Assembly: GCA_934621505.1 (NCBI GenBank)
Contig: CAKTUU010000019.1
Coordinates: 1-41,167, forward strand
Length of the DNA stretch: 41,167 nucleotides
DNA from: an uncultured Clostridia bacterium
Lineage (GTDB): Bacteria > Bacillota > Clostridia > Christensenellales > Aristaeellaceae
Direction of reading: 5' to 3'
In this document: piece after piece, positions 17,092-23,491 of the stretch
Numbering within the stretch: the first letter of the stretch is position 1
How the letters are laid out: each line of letters starts with the position of its first letter
Program-made: the position numbers and the translations under genes
Notes under the pieces: model-generated
The model's database searches: none
The model's input: the letters and a program-made list of their open reading frames with translations, nothing else
What the model was told of the DNA's origin: nothing

Positions 17092-17909
17092 TGAGAAGCG
17101 TTGATCTGGCTTACCAAATCCGCCTGCACGCGCTGGAAATGACCAGCCGGGGCGGTACGTCCCACATTGCCAGCATCTTTTCCATGGCGGATATTGTGGC
17201 GGTGCTGTACGCCGATGTTCTGCATGTGGATCCCCAAAACCCCAAAATGCCTGAGCGGGACCGGCTGATTCTGTCCAAGGGCCATGCGGGCGCGGGCATT
17301 TACGCCGCCCTGGCGGAAAGGGGCTTCTTTCCTGTGGAGGAATTGAAGCAGCATTGCCAGAATGGCAGCCGCTTCAGCGGCCATGTCAGCCATAAGGGCG
17401 TACCCGGGGTGGAAGCCTCCACCGGCAGTCTGGGGCAGGGGCTGCCCATGGCCATGGGCATGGCCATGGCCGCCAAGATGAACGGCCAGAAGCACCGGGT
17501 GTACTGCATCATCGGCGATGGGGAATGCGACGAAGGCGCCGTGTGGGAAACCGCGCTGATTGCCCACCAGTACAGGCTGGATAACCTGATTGTGACCATT
17601 GACTTTAACAAAATTCAGTCGCTGGCCCCTGTGGAGGAAACCATCGCGTTGGAACCGCTGGATGACAAATGGCGCAGCTTCGGCTGGCATGTCATTCGGG
17701 TAAATGGCCACGACCACGACGCACTGCACGCGGCCTATGCCCAGGCGCAGGCCGCCATGGGACAGGGCAAGCCCATTGTGGTCATTGCTGATACCATCAA
17801 GGGCAAGGGCGTCAGCTTTATGGAAAACACCGTTCTGTGGCATTACCGCATTGCCCGGGGCGAGGAATACGACGCGGCCCTGAAGGAATTGGAGGCGCAA
17901 AAGCCATGA
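17088..17909 (+). CDS. Transketolase, N-terminal (thiamine diphosphate-binding) subunit
   Basis: A 273-residue half of a split transketolase, matching the PP domain that binds thiamine diphosphate. Motifs are SKGHAGAGIYAALA, ASTGSLGQGLP, and the cofactor motif GDGECDEGAVWE ending at DFNK. With the next gene it forms a heteromeric enzyme that moves two-carbon units between sugar phosphates. AAGGAG precedes two adjacent ATGs (17088 and 17091); either could be used. The start overlaps the sugar transferase stop by four bases. Split transketolases also occur in ordinary pentose metabolism, so the surface-sugar link is inferred from position only. Confidence 0.93.
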   Translation: MMRSVDLAYQIRLHALEMTSRGGTSHIASIFSMADIVAVLYADVLHVDPQNPKMPERDRLILSKGHAGAGIYAALAERGFFPVEELKQHCQNGSRFSGHVSHKGVPGVEASTGSLGQGLPMAMGMAMAAKMNGQKHRVYCIIGDGECDEGAVWETALIAHQYRLDNLIVTIDFNKIQSLAPVEETIALEPLDDKWRSFGWHVIRVNGHDHDALHAAYAQAQAAMGQGKPIVVIADTIKGKGVSFMENTVLWHYRIARGEEYDAALKELEAQKP

Positions 17910-18832
17910 GAGATACCTTTACCCGCTGCCTGGAAGCCTATGCCGAAACCCATCCCGAGCTGGTGCTGATTACCGGCGACCTGGGCTTCGGTGTGCTGTT
18001 TCCCTATATGAAAAAATTTCCGGACCGGTTCATCAACGCCGGTATTTCCGAGCAGGCCATGATGAGCATGGCCGCCGGTATGGCCCTGGAGGGCAAAACC
18101 GTGGTGGTTTACTCCATCGGCAACTTCCCCACCCTGCGCTGTCTGGAGCAGATTCGCAACTGCTGCGCCTACCATGACGCCAACGTGAAAATTGTGTGCG
18201 TAGGCGCCGGCTTTGTATACGGCACCCTGGGCATGACCCATCACGCCACCGAGGATATGAGCGCCCTGCGCATTCTGCCCGGGGTGAAGGTTTACGCTCC
18301 TGCCGACGGTGTGGAAACCGAGGCGGTAATGGGACCCTTCCTTAGCGAGCCCGGCGTGGCTTACCTGCGCATTGGCCGCGGCGGCGAGCCTCATTTCCAT
18401 GAGGATGGCAGCATTGTAAACTATCAAACCGGTCAGGCGCTGGAGCAATTTCCGGGAACGGACGCTTATATCCTGACGGCTGGCGGCATTCTGGGCAGCG
18501 CCGTGGAAGCGGCCCAGCTGTTGAAGGAACAGGGCCTGAGCATTGGCGTGGCCAGCTTTCCCACGGTCAAGCCTCTGGACGAGGCCTATCTTTCCTCCCT
18601 GTGCGACAAGGTGGACACTCTGTTTACTCTGGAGGAGCATACCATTGTGGGCGGCTTTGGCGGCGCTGTGTGCGAATATATATCCGGCCGCAGGGGCAAG
18701 CGACCCCGGGTGGTGCGTATCGGCCTGAACGATACCTATTCCAGCATCGTGGGCAATCAGGCCTATCTGGAAGCCTATTTCGGTCTGGATGGGCAAAGCG
18801 TGGCAAAACGTGTGGCTCAGGAGCTGGCCTGA
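17906..18832 (+). CDS. Transketolase, C-terminal (pyrimidine-binding) subunit
   Basis: A 308-residue partner subunit with the pyrimidine-binding and C-terminal domains. The catalytic Glu that activates thiamine diphosphate is in GISEQAMMSMAAG. Later blocks are GMTHHATEDMS, PGVKVYAPAD and LEEHTIVGGFGG. The frame is open to 17837, but ATG 17906 has GGAGG ten bases upstream and overlaps the N-subunit stop by four bases (ATGA), the normal coupled arrangement. The gene ends the operon at a clear terminator. A 1-deoxyxylulose 5-phosphate synthase is unlikely, since that enzyme is one chain. Confidence 0.93.
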   Translation: MRDTFTRCLEAYAETHPELVLITGDLGFGVLFPYMKKFPDRFINAGISEQAMMSMAAGMALEGKTVVVYSIGNFPTLRCLEQIRNCCAYHDANVKIVCVGAGFVYGTLGMTHHATEDMSALRILPGVKVYAPADGVETEAVMGPFLSEPGVAYLRIGRGGEPHFHEDGSIVNYQTGQALEQFPGTDAYILTAGGILGSAVEAAQLLKEQGLSIGVASFPTVKPLDEAYLSSLCDKVDTLFTLEEHTIVGGFGGAVCEYISGRRGKRPRVVRIGLNDTYSSIVGNQAYLEAYFGLDGQSVAKRVAQELA

Positions 18833-18856
18833 TTTTTCTTTCTTCCCCTGAATAAG

Positions 18857-18892
18857 CAGAGCGCTGGTGGATGTTCCATCAGCGCTCTGTTT
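18857..18892 (+). terminator. Terminator between transketolase and sirtuin genes
   Basis: CAGAGCGCTG (18857-18866) pairs with CAGCGCTCTG (18880-18889), and the stem extends inward to about 15 bp with one G-T pair. A short TTT follows on the plus strand. It lies between convergent genes. Confidence 0.65.
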
Positions 18893-18895
18893 GGG

Positions 18896-19612
18896 TTATT
18901 CCCATACCTGGGCGATGTTTTCGTGCAGCACCAGCTGGGCTTCACGGTCGTAAGGGGTTTCATCCCGGTTGATCAGCACCAGCGGCGTTCCCGGACGGCG
19001 GTAGCGAATCAGTCCCGCCGCCGGGTATACCACCAGCGATGTGCCGCCCACAATCAGCAAATCACAGCTTTGAATGGCCCTGACGCCCTCCTCCATGACC
19101 ACTTCGTCCAGCGGCTCGCCATACAGCACAATGCCCGGGCGCAGCATGCCGCCGCATTTCAGGCAATGAGGCGTGCCCTCCTGACCAAGCACATACGCCA
19201 GATCGTAGCAGCGGCCGCAATCCATGCAGAAATTTTGATGCACCGTGCCGTGCAGCTCCCATACCTTTTTGCTGCCCGCCGCCTGATGCAGCCCGTCGAT
19301 GTTCTGGGTCAGCACGGCCTTCAGCTTGCCCTGCTTTTCCAGTTTCGCCAGCGCGTAATGCGCCGCGTTGGGCTTTGCGTCCGGATACAGCATTACCTGT
19401 TTGTAAAAGGCCCAGAATTTGTCCGTCTGCGCCCGAAAATACCCGCTGGACAGCATGTCCTCATAGCTCATTCCGTGCGCTCCCGCATACAGTCCGTGGG
19501 CGCTGCGAAAATCCGGGATTCCGCTTTCCGTGCTTACCCCCGCGCCGCCAAAAAACACAATGTTCTGCGCCTGGCCGATCATTTGATGCAGCTGCAAAAC
19601 AGCTTCGTTCAT
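18896..19612 (-). CDS. cobB: NAD-dependent protein deacylase, Sir2 family
   Basis: Removes acyl groups from lysines using NAD, 238 residues. Motifs in order are GGAGVSTESGIPDFRS (NAD site), TQNIDGLH, the catalytic His in WELHGT, and a zinc ribbon CMDC and CLKC. GTSLVVYPAA and LINRDETP complete the Rossmann part. The upstream ribosome binding site is weak (AAAGGCGGGT). Targets are typically acetylated metabolic enzymes. It is convergent with the transketolase operon and divergent from sigG. Confidence 0.93.
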   Translation of the reverse strand: MNEAVLQLHQMIGQAQNIVFFGGAGVSTESGIPDFRSAHGLYAGAHGMSYEDMLSSGYFRAQTDKFWAFYKQVMLYPDAKPNAAHYALAKLEKQGKLKAVLTQNIDGLHQAAGSKKVWELHGTVHQNFCMDCGRCYDLAYVLGQEGTPHCLKCGGMLRPGIVLYGEPLDEVVMEEGVRAIQSCDLLIVGGTSLVVYPAAGLIRYRRPGTPLVLINRDETPYDREAQLVLHENIAQVWE

Positions 19613-19714
19613 TGGGTTTCACCCGCCTTTCCCTGCTATTGGCATTTCGACGCGGATGCCCGCCGCTCCTGTTTTTGTCACTTTTTTAGAGCCTTTGCCG
19701 CATGAAGGCGGCCC

Positions 19715-19745
19715 GGCATAAAAGACGGCCTCCATTCCCATACTC
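19715..19745 (+). promoter_or_regulatory. Candidate SigG-type promoter upstream of sigG
   Basis: GGCATA (19715-19720) and CATACTC (19739-19745) are 18 bases apart. They fit the reported SigG pattern of a -35 ending in ATA and a -10 beginning CAT with TA nearby, apart from the last base. sigG starts 33 bases downstream of the -10. Autoregulation of sigG by SigG is known in Bacillus subtilis. Confidence 0.45.
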
Positions 19746-19777
19746 CCTGTACAAGCCTGTGCCGGGAGGGAAGCAAA

Positions 19778-20557
19778 ATGGCCATGAATAAAGTGGAAAT
19801 CTGCGGCGTGGATACCTCCACCCTGCCAGTGATTACAAACGAGCGGATGCGGCAGCTGTTTCCGCTGGTACACAGCGGCGACCTGGCCGCCCGGGAGGAG
19901 TTTATCCGGGGCAACCTGCGGCTGGTGCTCAGCGTCATTCAGCGCTTTGGCAACCGTGGCGAAAATGTAGACGACCTGTTTCAGGTGGGCTGCATCGGTC
20001 TGATCAAGGCGCTGGATAATTTCGACGTAAGCCAGAACGTGCGCTTTTCCACCTACGCGGTGCCCATGATTATTGGCGAAATTCGCCGCTACCTGCGGGA
20101 TAACAACGCCATCCGCGTCAGCCGCAGCATGCGGGACACCGCCTATAAGGCCCTGAAAATGCGGGATCAGCTGACCGAGAAGCTGGGCCGTGAGCCGAAT
20201 GTCAACGAGCTGGCCGAGGCCATGCATGTGCCCCGTGAGGACGTCATCTTTGCCCTGGAAGCCATTCAGGACCCGGTCAGCCTGTTTGAGCCTGTTTACA
20301 ACGACGGCGGCGACGCCTTATATATTATGGACCAGATCACCGATGAAAAAAAGCCGGACAACGGCTGGCTGGACGTGATCGGCGTAAAGGAGGCCATGGC
20401 CCGCCTGACGGACCGGGAGCGCTATATTTTAAAGCTGCGTTTTTTCCAGGGACGCACCCAGATGGAAGTCGCGGGGGAGATCGGCATATCTCAGGCCCAG
20501 GTAAGCCGTTTGGAAAAGAACGCTCTGTCCCATATGCGCAAGCATGTGCAGGGCTGA
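19778..20557 (+). CDS. sigG: Sporulation sigma factor SigG (late forespore)
   Basis: RNA polymerase sigma factor that switches on late forespore genes such as small acid-soluble proteins and germination functions. It has 259 residues. The N-terminus KVEICGVDTS matches the SigG signature that binds the anti-sigma factor Gin. Region 2 has NLRLVLSVIQRF, DDLFQVGCIGLIKA and FSTYAVPMIIGEIRRYLRDN. Region 4 has RFFQGRTQMEVAGEIGISQA. The length and the VSLFEPVYNDGGD segment match SigG rather than SigF. GGGAGGG is seven bases from the ATG. spoIIGA/sigE do not precede it, unlike in many Bacilli. Its presence marks the host as a spore former. Confidence 0.96.
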   Translation: MAMNKVEICGVDTSTLPVITNERMRQLFPLVHSGDLAAREEFIRGNLRLVLSVIQRFGNRGENVDDLFQVGCIGLIKALDNFDVSQNVRFSTYAVPMIIGEIRRYLRDNNAIRVSRSMRDTAYKALKMRDQLTEKLGREPNVNELAEAMHVPREDVIFALEAIQDPVSLFEPVYNDGGDALYIMDQITDEKKPDNGWLDVIGVKEAMARLTDRERYILKLRFFQGRTQMEVAGEIGISQAQVSRLEKNALSHMRKHVQG

Positions 20558-20619
20558 CGCAAAGAACCCGCCCCCTTTTAGAAGGTGCTCCGTAGGGATT
20601 TTTTATTCCGGAAAAAAGT

Positions 20620-20661
20620 GCGGCATAGTCGGCAGAAATATCGGCTATGCCGCTTCTTTTT
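20620..20661 (+). terminator. Terminator after sigG
   Basis: GCGGCATAG (20620-20628) pairs with CTATGCCGC (20645-20653), extended by a few more pairs, and is followed by TTCTTTTT. It also marks the edge of the AT-richer accessory patch. Confidence 0.8.
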
Positions 20662-20725
20662 CATTGGGGATTTCCACTGCACCAATGGCGTTGTAGATCA
20701 TCTAAATGCGCTGCTGCCTATAGTC

Positions 20726-20960
20726 ATGTGTGGGCGTTATTACATCGCCGGAGAGGCAGTGCGACTGAACTGCAGGAAATCATAGAGCAGTTGAATCGGC
20801 GCGGTGCAGAAGTCAAGACGGGAGAAATCTATCCAACAGACATAGTCCCCGTGCTGGCCAACAACAAATCGATGGTAATAACGCCCTTCGCTATGAAGTG
20901 GGGATACACACTGCCGGATGGGAACCAGCTGAGAGCATTCGCTCCAGTCAAACTTAACAA
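20726..20960 (+). pseudogene. SRAP (YedK/HMCES) family fragment, frameshifted and truncated
   Basis: Remains of an SOS-response-associated peptidase, a protein that cross-links to abasic sites in single-stranded DNA. The start MCGRYYIAGEA has the catalytic Cys2. After about ten codons the frame hits TAG; the continuation, ELQEIIEQLNRRG, TGEIYPTDIVPVL and MKWGYTLPDG, is in another frame. A further shift near 20925 gives IRSSQT where NARSET is normal, then similarity ends. A full-length protein would be about 220 residues, so some two-thirds is missing. It is non-functional. Confidence 0.75.
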
Positions 20961-21274
20961 AATCTTTCGGATTATATATTTGCAAATTTTCTGTCCTTGT
21001 GATACACTGGTTATACAAGAATACCATGAACGAGGTGTACTATGATAATTCGCATTTGGTTGTCAGTTTAACGGCACGAATATTTGAATCCTTGTGCATG
21101 CTGCTTTGTGCAATGAGCTCATGCTTCCACAGCTTTCTATTGTTTTGTGCCGTTCCAACTTCAAAGTCATACTGCTACCGCTTTGCCATTTAGGTGCGCT
21201 AAGCGGCTAATTTGGGACACAAAAAATAGAAAGGTGCGATTTGTTGGCGCTGTTGCTTGCGTTAGCAAAAGCAG
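20961..21274 (+). other. Non-coding AT-rich leader with a candidate promoter
   Basis: No convincing gene in this stretch. TTGCAA (20980-20985) and TACACT (21003-21008) are 17 bases apart, 4/6 matches each, and could drive the ABC exporter gene about 275 bases downstream. A GAGGTG followed by ATG at 21041 opens a nine-codon reading frame (MIIRIWLSV) that might be a leader peptide, but nothing else supports this. The base composition is clearly lower in GC than the flanking chromosome. Confidence 0.35.
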
Positions 21275-21280
21275 TATAAT
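21275..21280 (+). promoter_or_regulatory. Perfect TATAAT three bases before the ABC exporter start
   Basis: TATAAT at 21275-21280 ends three bases before ATG 21284. TTGCTT lies 16 bases upstream as a weak -35. If used, transcription would begin at or next to the ATG, giving a leaderless message. No Shine-Dalgarno sequence is seen in the 30 bases before the ATG. Confidence 0.35.
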
Positions 21281-21283
21281 ATC

Positions 21284-22900
21284 ATGAAAAATATAATAAA
21301 AAGTCACTGGAAATATTTGGCAATTTGTTTGCTTTTTGTATTCATTGCCGGTTTTGCTGGAACATATGTGCAGTTTTTGAAAGGGGAATTGCTGGACACT
21401 GCGCTTGGTGGCATATCAGCCGGAGTATTTCGACTTGCAATCGCCTTTTTTGCAGCCATAGCAGTAGAGATGGCATCGTTTTACGGCTATGACTATTTTC
21501 GAGGGCGCTTTTCTGTTGCAAACAAGAAGTCTTTGCGCAGCTTGTATTTTGACTGGCTGCTAATGCGCAGCCCTGTAGAGGCGATGGCCGTACAGCAGGG
21601 CGAATTTGTCGCGCAATACACCGACCAAATCGATCAAGTCAATGAAAGCTATCTTGATAACATCCCGTTATTAATAGAAATTTCGTCAAAGACACTCATT
21701 GTAAGTGCCGCGCTGTTTTGGTTAGACTACCGCGTTGCTCTTCTCACATTGTTTTTACTGACTATGCCGCTCTATATACCAAAGCTGATCGAGAAAAAAC
21801 TTCAAAATGCAAAAAACGAAAGCATCGACAGCTTTCAAAAACATCTGGGAAATACAGTTGAGTGGCTTTCCGGGTTTGAACTGATAAAAAACTATTCTAT
21901 TGAGAAAGTGATCGCCCGGAAATTTCGAGAGAGCAACGAAGAAGTCTCGGAGAAACTATTCCGTTTCAAAAAGGTCACTTACTTATCAAAAACAATCACT
22001 GCGCTCCTATCCTATATGAGCCATTTCATCGTAATTGTGGCAACTGCGGCGCTCGTTCTGAACGGAGACTTTTCTGCGGGTGATTTCTTTATTGCTGTTG
22101 GTCTTATCGACCAGCTTTCATATCCTATAATCGCAATTTCCGCATACTTGCAAGAATACTTAAGCACGAAACCGGTAGCAAAAAAGCTCGAATCGTTGTT
22201 TGAGCAAGCGCCTGCCGGTAGCGAACGGACAATAGAAATCTCACAGATTAATAGCGTTGCTTTTCGGCACGTATGCTTTGGGTACGAGGGTGCATCTCCG
22301 ATTGTAAATGACTTTTCACTCAAAGTGAACGCGGGCGAAAAATGTATTATTACTGGACAGAGTGGCTCCGGCAAGTCAACAAGCATGAATCTGTTGCTTG
22401 GATATTACGAACCCCAGAGCGGAGAGATACTCATAAACGATTCAAACGCCTTTTGCGTGAAGCAACTGAACGAAAAGATTGCAATTATGCGGCAGGATCC
22501 CGTTCTGTTCAACGATACGCTGCGTAACAACCTCACAATGTATCGTGACATGTGCGATGATGAGCTGATCGCACTGCTGCAAAAACTCAATTTGCATAAG
22601 TTTGCAACACCGGAAGGGCTCGACAGTATGATTCGAGAAGGCGGCAGCAATCTATCCGGCGGCGAGCGTAAACGGATTGCACTTGCCAGAACACTGTTGC
22701 GCAAAGCTCCTATCACTATTGTAGACGAGCCACTCGCCAATGTGGATTCGGAGACAGCCGAAAAGATTGAAGACATTCTTACCGAATTATCCGGTGGCAT
22801 TGTTTTTGTTATCACGCATCATTTTTCGGATGATAAGAAAAAGGCTTTTGCAAAAGAGTTCCGCTTTAGTCATAACCACGTGGAACACGGAGGAATATGA
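21284..22900 (+). CDS. ABC exporter half-transporter (membrane domain fused to ATPase)
   Basis: A 538-residue exporter subunit that should work as a dimer. The membrane domain (about 1-290) begins with a hydrophobic segment at 10-30 and has further spans near 45-70, 130-165 and 240-280. The ATPase domain has Walker A GQSGSGKST, the Q-loop in IMRQDPVLF, the signature LSGGERKR, Walker B ITIVDEPLANVD and the switch His in ITHHF. All catalytic residues are present, so it could be active. The cargo is unknown; peptides or drugs are common for this class. It lies in the AT-richer patch and its stop overlaps the Msr-like fragment, a pair suggesting a transferred resistance or export locus. Confidence 0.88.
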   Translation: MKNIIKSHWKYLAICLLFVFIAGFAGTYVQFLKGELLDTALGGISAGVFRLAIAFFAAIAVEMASFYGYDYFRGRFSVANKKSLRSLYFDWLLMRSPVEAMAVQQGEFVAQYTDQIDQVNESYLDNIPLLIEISSKTLIVSAALFWLDYRVALLTLFLLTMPLYIPKLIEKKLQNAKNESIDSFQKHLGNTVEWLSGFELIKNYSIEKVIARKFRESNEEVSEKLFRFKKVTYLSKTITALLSYMSHFIVIVATAALVLNGDFSAGDFFIAVGLIDQLSYPIIAISAYLQEYLSTKPVAKKLESLFEQAPAGSERTIEISQINSVAFRHVCFGYEGASPIVNDFSLKVNAGEKCIITGQSGSGKSTSMNLLLGYYEPQSGEILINDSNAFCVKQLNEKIAIMRQDPVLFNDTLRNNLTMYRDMCDDELIALLQKLNLHKFATPEGLDSMIREGGSNLSGGERKRIALARTLLRKAPITIVDEPLANVDSETAEKIEDILTELSGGIVFVITHHFSDDKKKAFAKEFRFSHNHVEHGGI

Positions 22901-23067
22901 TGCGGGAAATCGTAAGGGCAAGACATGTTCTGCTTGAATTCAACGGACGTGAGGTTTTGAATATAAGCGAACTGTCTGTCTCCGAAAACGAAAGAATTGG
23001 GCTCATCTGTGCCAACGGCAGCGGCAAGACCTCCTTTATGAAAATGGTTTATAGGTGCATTTCATAA
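22897..23067 (+). pseudogene. Truncated Msr(D)-like ABC-F ATPase
   Basis: Only 56 codons remain. The sequence REIVRARHVLLEFNGREVL, then ISELSVSENERIGLI, and the Walker A segment CANGSGKTS closely follow the N-terminus of Msr(D)-type ABC-F ribosome-protection proteins, normally near 490 residues. Similarity stops a few residues after Walker A and a TAA follows at 23065-23067. GGAGGA precedes two adjacent ATGs (22897, 22900), and the start overlaps the exporter stop. It lacks signature and Walker B motifs and both ATPase cores, so it cannot work as an ABC-F protein. Confidence 0.75.
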
Positions 23068-23155
23068 CCTGCAACGCTGTTTGTCAATGGGACAATATTC
23101 TTTTAGGCCGTCAGCCAAGAATTGTAGCACAGGTATGCGATGAGCATAATACAGC

Positions 23156-23203
23156 AAAAAGCAGGCAGTATTAACAACTAACTGCTAATACTGCCTGCTT
23201 TTT
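23156..23203. terminator. Strong bidirectional terminator
   Basis: A perfect 13-bp stem, GCAGGCAGTATTA (23161-23173) with TAATACTGCCTGC (23186-23198), is flanked by an A run on the left and a T run on the right, so it can act on both strands. Confidence 0.9.
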
Positions 23204-23353
23204 CGTTCATTATTGCTATGCACAGCGCGTTACACAATACCGAAAAACGCATTACTCCTAGCACATTTTTATTCTGGTCCTCAAAAGAAAACCTCTACAA
23301 GAGTGCGCTGTAACTCAAATAACGCAACGTATCCCTGTTTTTTTTCACAATAA

Positions 23354-23405
23354 CAAAGCCACCGATGAATCAGCATTTCTGCTTTCCAATCGGTGGTTTT
23401 GTTTT
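23354..23405. terminator. Terminator downstream of hppA
   Basis: AAAGCCACCGAT pairs with ATCGGTGGTTT with a 22-base loop that holds a small CAG/CTG hairpin. T-rich sequence follows on the plus strand; on the minus strand it lies about 90 bases beyond the hppA stop. Confidence 0.65.
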
Positions 23406-23491
23406 GCCGTTCGGGAAACGTCTTAAAAACTCAATTTCTTGAAATTCCTAAGTTGACGTTCCTTTCAGGAGCGGCTCCTTTGCATTGTTTT

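Larger units (their letters stand above)
23068..23491. other. Intergenic stretch at the right edge of the accessory patch
   Basis: I see no gene here. It contains two clear hairpins, annotated separately, and otherwise unrecognised AT-rich sequence. It is probably scar DNA between the truncated ABC-F gene and the pyrophosphatase gene. Confidence 0.5.

Noticed and set aside
20999..21193. A 64-codon open frame before the ABC exporter
   Set aside because: It starts inside a candidate promoter, has no ribosome binding site at its first start and no recognisable domain; it is described only as part of the leader.
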